From contig NZ_UETR01000018.1 in the NCBI RefSeq assembly GCF_900491745.1, forward strand, positions 1 through 64,000: 64,000 nucleotides of DNA, in the 5' to 3' direction. The stretch's first letter is position 1; each line of letters opens with the position of its first letter. The stretch is from Amarolinea aalborgensis (lineage in GTDB: Bacteria > Chloroflexota > Anaerolineae > SSC4 > Amarolineaceae). A program made the translations under genes and the position numbers. The notes beneath the pieces are model-generated. The model was not told the origin of the DNA. It saw only the letters and a list, made by a program, of their open reading frames with translations, and ran no database searches. Shown here one piece after another: positions 9,352 through 17,007 of this stretch.

Positions 9352-10592
9352 GAGGTGTACACCGCTTCGAGCTGCGGTACGATGCGTTCCCATCCATAGT
9401 GGGCCGCGGCGAACGCATGCGCGCGGACGCCCAACCGCGCACGCTGCTCGACGTTCGCCAGCAATTCTAGCACAACCTGAGCGAAGGCCGCGGCGGTGTC
9501 GGCCAGGCGCAGCTCTTGCCCGTCACGCAGCCCAAAACCCTCGGCGCCGAGGGTGGTGGAGGCCACGGCCTTGCCCAGGGCCAGCGCCTCCAAGACTTTA
9601 AGCCGGGTGCCGCCGCCCATGCGGAAAGGTAAGACGCACACCGCAGCCCCGACCAGGTAGGGACGCACGTCGGGTACGCGGCCGGTCACGGTGATATTTG
9701 GCCGGTCAGCCAAACGCGCCAGGCGCGGATGCGGCTGTTGGCCCACGATCCAGAAGTGCACGGTGGGAATGTGGGCGCCTATGCGGGGCAGAATTTCATC
9801 CGCAAACCACAGCGCCGCATCCACGTTGGGGCGATAGTCCATCTTGCCGCTGAAGACCACGGCGTTGGGCTGCATCTCTGGCGCAGGCGCGCTGCAGCCG
9901 GGCGCGAAGGTCCCCAGGTCAACGCCATTGGGTACTACAGCCACGTTGATCCCGGGCAGCAGGCGGCGCAGAGCCTCCGCATCGGCCTGGGAAACGGCCA
10001 CCACGCGGTCGGCCAGGCGGCAGACGGCGGCCTCGTAGGCGGCCAGCTTGCGCCACTGCACCAGGGAATAGGCTGCGCCAGCCCACCGCGCCGGGCGGCG
10101 CAGGTCGGCCAGGGCGGTGCGCTGCTGCAAGAGGTATTCGGCGTTGTGATCATCGAACACCAGGCGCGGCTGGCCGCCTCGACGGACTGCGGTCCAGGCC
10201 GGCTGCTGCTGCAGCCAGCGTGCGTAGGGCGCCATCTCAATGCCTTCCACCTGGAGCACCGCGTAAGGCGTGGTTTGCACCAGGTTGAGCAAGGCTTGTT
10301 GATACGCGGCTACGCCGGCCAGGCGCAAAGCCATGTCGGGCAGCGGCGTGCTGACGGTGGTGAGCAGACGGCGCCACGCCGGCCGAGGCGGGGGTGCAGG
10401 CACGGTGATGACCTGACGGCAGAGCGTGGTCAGCGGCGTTTGTGCGGGCGGTGGATCGGCCGGCTGCGTCAGGCTCAACAGGTCCACGTCGTGGCGCTGG
10501 GCCAGGCCGGCAATCAGGTTGAAATTACGGATGGTGGTGCCCTGGTGTGGGGGAAAGGGCAGCTGCGGTGTGAGAACGAGCAGACGGGCCAT
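9348..10592 (-). CDS. Glycosyltransferase family 4
   Basis: 414-residue GT-B enzyme. The N-terminus LLVLTPQLPFPPHQGTTIRN is the acceptor-side signature. Residues ~205-225 (RVVAVSQADAEALRR and VVPNGVD) and VFSGKMDYRPNVDAALWF are typical of the family linked to sugar PEP/XrtA-type clusters. The retaining-GT EX7E region reads LPFRMGGGTRLKVLEALALGKAVAST. It transfers a sugar from a nucleotide donor to a lipid-linked or polymer acceptor. It begins 10 nt after the other GT4 gene and overlaps GT9 by 4 nt, so three transferases are co-translated. Confidence 0.88.
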   Translation of the reverse strand: MARLLVLTPQLPFPPHQGTTIRNFNLIAGLAQRHDVDLLSLTQPADPPPAQTPLTTLCRQVITVPAPPPRPAWRRLLTTVSTPLPDMALRLAGVAAYQQALLNLVQTTPYAVLQVEGIEMAPYARWLQQQPAWTAVRRGGQPRLVFDDHNAEYLLQQRTALADLRRPARWAGAAYSLVQWRKLAAYEAAVCRLADRVVAVSQADAEALRRLLPGINVAVVPNGVDLGTFAPGCSAPAPEMQPNAVVFSGKMDYRPNVDAALWFADEILPRIGAHIPTVHFWIVGQQPHPRLARLADRPNITVTGRVPDVRPYLVGAAVCVLPFRMGGGTRLKVLEALALGKAVASTTLGAEGFGLRDGQELRLADTAAAFAQVVLELLANVEQRARLGVRAHAFAAAHYGWERIVPQLEAVYTS

Positions 10593-10602
10593 CAGGTTCG
10601 CT

Positions 10603-11748
10603 TCAAGGCTCTGCGGCGGGAACTGGAGCTAACGCGCTGATCGAGCGGTAGACATCGAGGGTTTCGCGTGCGGCTCGCGCCCAGGAGAAGCGCTCCGCGC
10701 GCTTGAACCCCTTCTGCTGTAATTCTGTCCACACCTGGTCATCCGTGAGCAGCCGCCAAAGCGCGACGGTCAATTCCTCAACGTCGTTGGGCGCCACCAA
10801 CAGCGCAGCATCGCCGACCACCTCTGGCAAACTAGAGACGTTCGCCACGACGGCAGGGGTGCCGCAGGCCATGGCTTCCAGCGGCGGCAGGCCAAAGCCC
10901 TCGTAAAACGAAGGGTAGGCCAGGCAGCGGGCGGCATTGTAGAGAAATACCAGATCGTTCTCCTCAACCGGGCCGAGGAAAAGGCATTGCTTGTTGAGCT
11001 TCAGCTCATTGACCAGGTCGTAGGCTTCCTGAGAAAGCCAGCCTTTGGATCCTGCCAGGACGAGGGAGACATCGAGTTTATAGTCGTCGAGCAGGCGGCG
11101 GAAGGCGCGCAGCAGGCCTTGCACGTTCTTGCGCGGTTCGATGGTGCTGACGAACAGAATGAAATCATTGGGCAGGGCGTAGCGCGCCCGCACCTGCGCC
11201 ACGGCGTGGCCGCGATCCATGGGCAGGTAGACCGGGTTGGGCGCTTCGTAAATTACCGTGATTTTCTGCTCGTCAACGCCCAGGAGATTGACGATGTCGC
11301 GGCGTGTGCTGTTGGAAACGGCGATGATGTGATCGGCGCGTTTGACCGCGTCTTCGATCTGGCCGTAGTAGCGGGCGCTGGCTTTGGTCAGGAAATGGGG
11401 GTAGTGGAGGAACGCCAGGTCATGAATGGTGATGACCGATTTGCAGCCGCGCGGTTTCCACTGGGGCGGGATGAAGTCGGTGCTGTGGAGAATATCCAAA
11501 TCCAAACGTGACCACAGCATTTCCAAGCCCAGCAGGTAGATCTCAAGCCGGTTATGGCTGGGTGTCCAGACGGCGTGCTGTTGAAAGTTGGCCTGACGCG
11601 CGAACTCGGTTTGATCTTTGCGATGCTTGAAAATGTGAAAGTCGTCGGTTTGATCGAGCGCCGCCAGGGCCTCGATCAAACGCCACGTGTACTGGCCGAT
11701 GCCAGCGCGGGTGTAGTAGGCGATGCGTGCATCAATTCCGATGCGCAT
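10603..11748 (-). CDS. Glycosyltransferase family 4 (mannosyltransferase-like)
   Basis: 381 residues. The N-terminus RIGIDARIAYYTRAGIGQYTWRL is the signature of WbaZ/MtfB-like GT4 enzymes. Domain 2 has FVSTIEPRKNVQGLLRAF, the nucleotide-binding LAGSKGW, and the E-rich loop YPSFYEGFGLPPLEAMACGTP. It probably adds the first sugars of the surface polysaccharide repeat. It is the first gene of the minus-strand polysaccharide operon, with a promoter about 60 nt upstream. No anomalies seen. Confidence 0.88.
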   Translation of the reverse strand: MRIGIDARIAYYTRAGIGQYTWRLIEALAALDQTDDFHIFKHRKDQTEFARQANFQQHAVWTPSHNRLEIYLLGLEMLWSRLDLDILHSTDFIPPQWKPRGCKSVITIHDLAFLHYPHFLTKASARYYGQIEDAVKRADHIIAVSNSTRRDIVNLLGVDEQKITVIYEAPNPVYLPMDRGHAVAQVRARYALPNDFILFVSTIEPRKNVQGLLRAFRRLLDDYKLDVSLVLAGSKGWLSQEAYDLVNELKLNKQCLFLGPVEENDLVFLYNAARCLAYPSFYEGFGLPPLEAMACGTPAVVANVSSLPEVVGDAALLVAPNDVEELTVALWRLLTDDQVWTELQQKGFKRAERFSWARAARETLDVYRSISALAPVPAAEP

Positions 11749-11804
11749 AGAGACGTTGTTTCTCCAATGGGATGCACAGGATCTGGAGGTTGGGACAGGT
11801 CAAC

Positions 11805-11833
11805 ATCTTACCATCAGGTGTAGACTCCGTCAA
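11805..11833 (-). promoter_or_regulatory. Promoter of the polysaccharide operon
   Basis: Minus-strand TTGACG, 17-bp spacer, TAAGAT, about 55 nt before the GT4 ATG. It shares the 340-bp divergent gap with the coiled-coil gene promoter. The gap also holds an imperfect inverted repeat around 11867-11942 (cacaaagaacgcagag / ctttgcgttc), a motif that recurs between other genes of this window. Confidence 0.5.
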
Positions 11834-12015
11834 ATGATACAACAGCAGCTCCAAAATGTAGTCAGGTTGTTGACCACAGAAATCACAAAGAACGCAGAGA
11901 AGTTGCCGATTTGCCTCTGATCGGTCGTTTCTTTGCGTTCACCCACCCCCGCCTGTGTTCTTTAGTGGTTGAATGTGCGCCACATCTGGAATTCCTGGTG
12001 CAGGCCTGGGAAGTC

Positions 12016-12043
12016 TTGCGCCGTCGCGGACTCATGCTATAAT
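12016..12043 (+). promoter_or_regulatory. Promoter of the coiled-coil/selB operon
   Basis: TTGCGC, 16-bp spacer, TATAAT, with TGC immediately before the -10 (extended -10). It lies about 45 nt before the start codon at 12089. Confidence 0.55.
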
Positions 12044-12088
12044 GGGCGCGGACATACTGCCACCGAGAATAGTCGAAAAAGAGGGTTC

Positions 12089-13282
12089 ATGGATACAACA
12101 CAACTGGCGCAGATGGTCTCCTGGTTGGATGAAGAACATCGGCGAGACCGCGGCGAGGTCGCCAAGCTGCAGCAGCGTATAGAGAGCCTGAATGTCGAGA
12201 TGCTAGAGCAGGCGCGCCGCATCCAGGAGATGGAGGGGCGCCTGGTCAGCACCCAGTCGCAGCTCGTGCGCTTTTCCCAGGTGGACGAGGCGCTGCAGCA
12301 GTTGAAGAACGAGGTTGTGCTGATGCTGCAGAAGCGCGAGGAGCAGATGGATGCCGATGCGCGCGAACGCGAGCGTCTGCGCGGGACCGACCGCGAGACC
12401 CTGTCCCGTGGGTTGAATGAGGTGCGCAAGGAATTGAACCGCTTTGGCCGCATCGAGGAAGAGTTGGCCTTGCGACGCTCTGAAGATCAGCGCCTGAGTG
12501 AGCTGGTGCTGACGCTGCGCCAAAGCGTCGCTTCGCTAAACAAGGAGATAGATGAACGCACCCGCAGTCTGCCATACCTGGCCGAGCAGCGTGTGCAGGA
12601 TAATAAGCGCATCGTGCAGCTGCAGCAGGAAACGGTTGACCTGTTCAAGCGGATTGAAGAACAGGCGGGCAAGGTGCCGCTGCTGCAGGAGAAGCTGCAG
12701 AAGCTGGAGCGGACGGTCGTCACCATTCAGCCGATTCCACAGGACATCAAGCGCGAGCAGCAGCAGTTCATCGAGCAGATGCGGGTGGCGGATGTCGAAC
12801 GGCAGCGCGAAGTGACCAAATGGCAGGATGAATTTACGGCACAGCGCGACGTGATTGCCCGCCAGCGCGAGGCGATGCTGGCCTTTGCGGAACAACTGGA
12901 AGTGAGTAAGCGCGCCGTCTCCACCATCGAGGGCTTCCAAGACACGATTCGGCGTGAAATGAACCAGGTAGCAGAGCTGGAGCGCATGAGCGAAGAACGT
13001 CAGCGCAAGGAGATGGAAACCTGGCAAGCGGAGAACGAGAAGCGTTGGAAGCGCCAGATTCTGCAGTGGGAGCATGAGGTGCAGGAACAGGACAAGATCA
13101 ATCGCCAGTTGGCCGCGCGCTTCCCTCCCCTCGAAGAGCGTCAACGTGTGTACGACGCACAAATTCAACACCTGTGGCGCTTGCACGAAACCGAAGGCCT
13201 GGCGCGCCTGGCTGAAGGCCAGCGCTGGCTCGGTCAACTCGAAGAGGCGCTAAAGGCGCGCGTTTCGACGTATGGGGAGTGA
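12089..13282 (+). CDS. Long coiled-coil protein upstream of selB
   Basis: 397 residues, almost entirely heptad-repeat helix (for example KLQQRIESLNVEMLEQARRI, EEQMDADARERERLRG, KEMETWQAENEKRWKRQ). It has no signal, membrane segment or enzymatic motif. High Gln, Glu and Arg content suggests a soluble filament or scaffold, loosely SMC/FlxA-like, but no family can be named. The start at 12089 is supported by AGAGGG 4 nt upstream and the promoter at 12016; a longer frame from 11969 would start upstream of that promoter. selB follows 48 nt later on the same strand, so the two may be cotranscribed, though nothing links them functionally. Confidence 0.75.
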   Translation: MDTTQLAQMVSWLDEEHRRDRGEVAKLQQRIESLNVEMLEQARRIQEMEGRLVSTQSQLVRFSQVDEALQQLKNEVVLMLQKREEQMDADARERERLRGTDRETLSRGLNEVRKELNRFGRIEEELALRRSEDQRLSELVLTLRQSVASLNKEIDERTRSLPYLAEQRVQDNKRIVQLQQETVDLFKRIEEQAGKVPLLQEKLQKLERTVVTIQPIPQDIKREQQQFIEQMRVADVERQREVTKWQDEFTAQRDVIARQREAMLAFAEQLEVSKRAVSTIEGFQDTIRREMNQVAELERMSEERQRKEMETWQAENEKRWKRQILQWEHEVQEQDKINRQLAARFPPLEERQRVYDAQIQHLWRLHETEGLARLAEGQRWLGQLEEALKARVSTYGE

Positions 13283-13330
13283 GCGGGGGATAGAGATTAG
13301 AGAACCGAAACCGTGTAAGGATGTGCCATC

Positions 13331-15271
13331 GTGAGAGTCATTGGAACGGCCGGCCATGTGGATCATGGCAAATCCACCCTGGTGATGACCCTGACCGGCA
13401 TAGACCCTGACCGGCTCAAGGAAGAAAAAGCGCGCGAGATGACGATTGACCTGGGCTTCGCGTGGATGACGCTGCCCGCGGTCAACGGACAGACCGACGG
13501 CTCGACTGAGCTTGCCGAAGTCCGCGTGGGGATCGTGGATGTGCCGGGTCACATTGACTTCATCAAGAATATGCTGGCCGGCGTGGGCGGCATTGACGCC
13601 GCGCTGCTGGTGGTGGCGGCCGATGAAGGGGTCATGCCCCAGACGCGTGAGCATGTGGCGATTTTGGATCTGCTGCAGATTCCCACCAGCGTCGTCGCCG
13701 TAACCAAGATTGATATGATCGAAGACCCGGACTGGCTTGAGTTGGTGCAGGAAGAAATCGGCGATCTGCTGGAGCCAACCGGCCTGGCTGGTGCGCCCAT
13801 GGTTTTGGTATCCGCGCGCAAGCGCATCGGCCTGGAAGACCTGGCGCGCACCCTGGCCCGCCAGTTGGCGCAGGCGCCGGCGCGGCCTGATCGAGGCCGT
13901 GCGCGGCTGGCTGTAGATCGGTCGTTCAGCATCGCCGGCTTCGGCACGGTGGTCACGGGCACGCTGCTCGACGGCGCACTGCGCGTCGGCGATGACGTCG
14001 AGATTCTGCCGGCTGGCCTCACGAGCCGCGTACGCGGGCTGCAGACCCACAAAGAAAAGGTCGAGATCGCGCCGCCCGGCAGCCGCGTGGCTGTCAACCT
14101 GATCGGCGTACGGCCCGACGAAGTCCCGCGCGGCCAGGTTGTCTGCCTGCCGGGCACGCTGAGCAGCAGCATTCTGCTCGATGGACGCGTGCGGCTGTTA
14201 CCTGGGGCGGCGCCCCTCAAACACAATCAGTTGGTGGATGTTTTCAGCGGCGCGGCCGAGGTGCCGGCCTACGTGCGCCTACTGGATGCGGAGATTTTGC
14301 AGCCGGGCGGCCAGGGCTGGGTGCAGTTTCGCCTGCAACGGCCGCTGGCCCTGGCGCGCGGCGATCATTTCATCATCCGTCAGCCATCCCCCAGTCACAC
14401 CCTGGGCGGCGGACTGGTGGTTGATCCGCGCCCCGCGCGGCGCTGGCGCCGTTTTCGGCCGGAAACGATCAGCCGCCTGGAAACCCTGTCGCACGGGACG
14501 CCGGCCGAAATCTGGCTGCAGGCGTTGAGCAAAGACGAGCCCGCGCTGGTGCGCACGGTGCATGAGCGCAGCGGACTGGCTGACAGCCTGGCCCAGGCGG
14601 CGTTGCACGAAGCATGGCGGGCCGGCGATGTCATCCTGCTGGGCGGCGCGACCGAACCCGCGCTGGAGACGCTGGTCATCTCACGCAGCGGCTGGAGTCA
14701 GGTCCGCGCGCGGCTGGCCGCGATTCTGGACGAATATCATCGCGGCTATCCGCTGCGCGGCGGGATGCCCAAAGGGGAGTTGAAATCGCGCGTGGATCAA
14801 GGACGCGCCGCGCCGTTGGCGCCGCGGGCCTTCAACGACCTGTTGGGCTACGCCGAGGGCGTGGGGCTGCTGCAGGTGAGTGAGGCGGCCGTGCGGCGGG
14901 CCGACCACGCGGTGACTTTCAACGCCAGCCAGCAGGCGTTGGTCAAGCGCCAACTGGCCGCGTTTCGCCAGCAGCCGTACACGCCGCCCGGTCTGACCGA
15001 GGTGCGCGCGGCGTTGGGCGATGAACTGCTGGCCGCGCTGCTGGAGCAGGGGCAGTTGGTCAAGCTGAACGAGGATGTGGCCTTCAGCGCCGCGACCTAC
15101 CAGGAACTGCTGGCCGCGGTCAGGGAGATCATTCAGCAGGAGGGCAGCGTCACCGTCGCGCAGGTGCGCGACCGCTTCAACACCAGCCGCAAATACGCCC
15201 TGGCGCTGCTGGAATACCTGGACAGCATCCGCGTGACCCGCCGCGTGGGGGATGCGCGGGTGTTGCGGTGA
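13331..15271 (+). CDS. selB: Selenocysteine-specific elongation factor SelB
   Basis: 646-residue translational GTPase that brings Sec-tRNA(Sec) to UGA codons by binding the mRNA SECIS hairpin. G1 is GTAGHVDHGKST (residues 5-16), followed by the SelB-type switch I KEEKAREMTIDLGFAW, G3 DVPGHIDF and G4 VTKIDM. EF-Tu-like domains 2 and 3 follow (FGTVVTGTLLDG, VGIRP-like LIGVRPDEV). The C-terminal ~250 residues form the winged-helix array that binds SECIS RNA, ending in FNTSRKYALALLEYLDS and RRVGDARVLR. Length matches the family. Start is GTG with AAGG upstream. A short insertion between switch I and G3 (NGQTDGSTELAE) is unusual. Neither selA nor selC was found nearby; selD is 34 kb away. Its presence supports reading UGA as Sec in selD. 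Confidence 0.95.
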   Translation: MRVIGTAGHVDHGKSTLVMTLTGIDPDRLKEEKAREMTIDLGFAWMTLPAVNGQTDGSTELAEVRVGIVDVPGHIDFIKNMLAGVGGIDAALLVVAADEGVMPQTREHVAILDLLQIPTSVVAVTKIDMIEDPDWLELVQEEIGDLLEPTGLAGAPMVLVSARKRIGLEDLARTLARQLAQAPARPDRGRARLAVDRSFSIAGFGTVVTGTLLDGALRVGDDVEILPAGLTSRVRGLQTHKEKVEIAPPGSRVAVNLIGVRPDEVPRGQVVCLPGTLSSSILLDGRVRLLPGAAPLKHNQLVDVFSGAAEVPAYVRLLDAEILQPGGQGWVQFRLQRPLALARGDHFIIRQPSPSHTLGGGLVVDPRPARRWRRFRPETISRLETLSHGTPAEIWLQALSKDEPALVRTVHERSGLADSLAQAALHEAWRAGDVILLGGATEPALETLVISRSGWSQVRARLAAILDEYHRGYPLRGGMPKGELKSRVDQGRAAPLAPRAFNDLLGYAEGVGLLQVSEAAVRRADHAVTFNASQQALVKRQLAAFRQQPYTPPGLTEVRAALGDELLAALLEQGQLVKLNEDVAFSAATYQELLAAVREIIQQEGSVTVAQVRDRFNTSRKYALALLEYLDSIRVTRRVGDARVLR

Positions 15272-15594
15272 GTGATATCTACGAGGGTGTCGGTTTTGAA
15301 GTTGTTGCGCCGTACACGTTGCGCATCGCATTTGATGACGACAGTGTCCAGACCATTGACTTTTGGCCGTTACTGCGGGGAGAACTGTATGGTCCTCTGC
15401 GTGACCTGAGCCTGTTCAATCAAGTCCGCCTGGACGTCGAAGCCGGCACCTTGGTCTGGCCGAACGAGGCCGATTTCGACCCCGCCACCCTGCACGACTG
15501 GGTTGAGGTGAGAGATGCCATGATCGAGATGGCGCAGTCATGGCCTGTGGTACAGAACCAACTCGAATCACAGCCTGAGGCGGTGCCTGCCTGA
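15268..15594 (+). CDS. DUF2442-type small protein
   Basis: 108 residues with the compact beta-alpha pattern of DUF2442 (PYTLRIAFDDDSVQTIDFWPLL, LFNQVRLDVEAGTLVWPNEADFDPATLHDW), a domain often encoded beside toxin-like DUF4160 genes. The function is unknown. The GTG start overlaps the selB stop by 4 nt (GTGA), so it is translated by coupling to selB. A diverged copy of the SelB C-terminal coding sequence lies just downstream, which suggests this gene was inserted at the selB 3' end. No partner toxin is present. Confidence 0.75.
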   Translation: MSDIYEGVGFEVVAPYTLRIAFDDDSVQTIDFWPLLRGELYGPLRDLSLFNQVRLDVEAGTLVWPNEADFDPATLHDWVEVRDAMIEMAQSWPVVQNQLESQPEAVPA

Positions 15595-15628
15595 AACGAT
15601 CACGGCCTTTTTCTTTTTGCTTCGGCCA

Positions 15629-15688
15629 AATGAAACCCTGGACGGGTTGCGAGCGGCCAGCCGAGTGCAGGATGTGCGGGTGCTGCGC
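15629..15688 (+). pseudogene. Diverged remnant of a selB 3' end
   Basis: Translated in the plus frame this stretch reads NETLDGLRAASRVQDVRVLR, which matches the last 20 residues of SelB (LEYLDSIRVTRRVGDARVLR) at 12 positions without gaps. It lies 35 nt after the DUF2442 stop and has no start or stop of its own. It looks like the old selB end left behind by duplication or insertion of the DUF2442 gene. This is inference from a short match. Confidence 0.35.
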
Positions 15689-15702
15689 TGGGCGTGGTGC
15701 GT

Positions 15703-15744
15703 CAGAAGCCCGGCTTCTCCAGGAAGTCGGGCTTCTGATTTTTT
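15703..15744 (+). terminator. Rho-independent terminator after selB-DUF2442
   Basis: A 15-bp stem (CAGAAGCCCGGCTTC paired with GAAGTCGGGCTTCTG, one wobble), a 5-nt loop, and the tail ATTTTTTA. It is placed to end the coiled-coil/selB/DUF2442 transcript. Confidence 0.75.
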
Positions 15745-15763
15745 ACGCCGACATGTCGCCGCT

Positions 15764-15830
15764 CTGGCTGTCGGACGCGTACTCTTTGGAGTGCGGCGAC
15801 ACGTCGCCGCACTCCAAAGTCAGAAGTCAT
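15764..15830. repeat. REP palindromes at the 3' side of the RAYT gene
   Basis: One half copy (acatgtcgccgc) and one full palindrome (GCGGCGACACGTCGCCGC) are separated by the spacer ctctggctgtcggacgcgtactctttggagt. The same palindrome and spacer recur six times inside the neighbouring transposase gene. The full copy ends close to the transposase stop codon. Confidence 0.75.
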
Positions 15831-16641
15831 CGGGTACCACCACGCGATCGGTCTTCAGTCGGCGCACGGTTTCCACAAAGCTGCCTGGAGCATGCTCGAT
15901 AAACCATCCCGCTGAGCACCAGGGATAGTCGGTCGCTCTACGCACCAAGCCATGCTTCACTGGGTTCCCGTGCACATAGGCCAGCCTCGCCAGATAGGAT
16001 CGCTCGTAGGTAATCAGGCTATCCCAATACTGGAACCACACCTTACGTCCAGGTGTGCCGTCAAGGACGTTGAGTGCCTTGGCGGTCAACATGTGCAGCT
16101 TACCGATCAGTCTGCGCAACGTGCGGGGGTCATCCGGCGAACGTCCGACAAAATGATAGTGATTCACCAGAATAGCCCACGCCTCCAACGACCAACCGAA
16201 TTCGGTCGCAACCTGGAACAGACAATTCTGAACGAGATCGAGCCTGGCTGGCGTATTCAACAGTCGAACCTTTTTGTACGTAGAAGCGGTAACCATGTAG
16301 ATGCCAGGCGTGAATAGCCAATGCGGAGGCGCGTGGGGCCAAGAACTAATCACGGCATATTCTTTGGAGTGCGGCGACGCGTCACCGCTCTGCCTATCGG
16401 ACGCGTGCTCTTTGGATTGCGGCGACGCGTCGCCGCTTTGTACACGGCGTGTGTGCGGCGAGGCGTCGCCGCACTGGCTATCGGACGACTGCTCTTTGGA
16501 TTGCGGCGACGCGTCACCGCTCTGGCTGTCGGACGCGTGCCCTTTGGATTGCGGCGACAGGTCGCCGCTTTGTGCACGGCGTGTGTGCGGCAACGCGTCG
16601 TCGCACTCCAGATGTTCGTTGGCGGACTCCAAAACTATCAT
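15820..16641 (-). CDS. REP-associated tyrosine transposase (RAYT, TnpA_REP/Y1) with REP-encoded N-terminus
   Basis: 273 residues if translated from the ATG at 16641, which has an excellent GGGAGGTG ribosome binding site. The catalytic part begins near residue 97 (VISSWPHAPPHWLFTPGIYMV) and carries the HUH motif NHYHFV, RRLIGKLH, FQYWDSLITYERSY and the C-terminal YVHGNPVKHGLV with the candidate nucleophilic tyrosine. RAYTs cut and join single-stranded REP palindromes and are thought to spread them. The first ~90 residues are a low-complexity Ser/Asp/Gln repeat (QSGDASPQSKEHASD type) encoded by six REP palindromes in frame, unlike normal RAYTs. If the array is not translated, a GTG at 16353 would start the canonical protein. 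Frame continuity and the strong binding site favour translation from 16641. Confidence 0.85.
   Translation of the reverse strand: MIVLESANEHLECDDALPHTRRAQSGDLSPQSKGHASDSQSGDASPQSKEQSSDSQCGDASPHTRRVQSGDASPQSKEHASDRQSGDASPHSKEYAVISSWPHAPPHWLFTPGIYMVTASTYKKVRLLNTPARLDLVQNCLFQVATEFGWSLEAWAILVNHYHFVGRSPDDPRTLRRLIGKLHMLTAKALNVLDGTPGRKVWFQYWDSLITYERSYLARLAYVHGNPVKHGLVRRATDYPWCSAGWFIEHAPGSFVETVRRLKTDRVVVPDDF
16369..16606. repeat. Array of six REP palindromes inside the RAYT coding sequence
   Basis: Six copies of GCGGCGACGCGTCGCCGC (with one or two changes each) start near 16371, 16419, 16455, 16503, 16551 and 16587. Spacers alternate between two types, one containing tatcggacgcgtgctctttggat and one containing ttgtgcacggcgtgtgt. 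All lengths keep the transposase reading frame open. Confidence 0.85.
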
Positions 16642-16918
16642 CCTGTCACCTCCCTCAGAAACCGCTACATCTCCTCTTCCCGCAGAGGGCAATGGAACCC
16701 GCGCAGCAGGTCAGCGATGAGTTGCTCGCAGTTGGTCTGATCGCGGCGACTAGCCCCACGAAGAACCCACGGTATCGGGCTCACGATCATGCGATGGGCA
16801 TGGTATACAGGACAAACGACTTGAATGTAGTTTTTTAGCGGAAACGAGGAATTCAGAAGGAAAATGGGCCTGATCCTGATGCGGCTGGTGCTGCACCCGG
16901 CCGGCTACCACGAATAGG
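16642..16918. other. Spacer without recognisable genes
   Basis: Between the RAYT start and the hairpin at 16919 there is no supported gene. A minus-strand frame from 16692 only extends the RAYT upstream of its good ribosome binding site. Confidence 0.5.
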
Positions 16919-16953
16919 CCAGGTCTGGCGAAGCCGCGCTTCGTCAGACCTGG
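16919..16953 (-). terminator. Strong hairpin downstream of the hydrolase/beta-lactamase fusion gene
   Basis: 15-bp stem CCAGGTCTGGCGAAG / CTTCGTCAGACCTGG with one G-T pair and a 5-nt loop. It lies 55 nt past the stop at 17008. No clear T-run follows on either strand, so it may act as a processing or transcript-stability hairpin and not as a classical terminator. Confidence 0.45.
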
Positions 16954-17007
16954 CGAAAGACCAGCGCAATCAGGTAAGACGGATTGGCCGCAGTCACTGT
17001 CCGGCGC

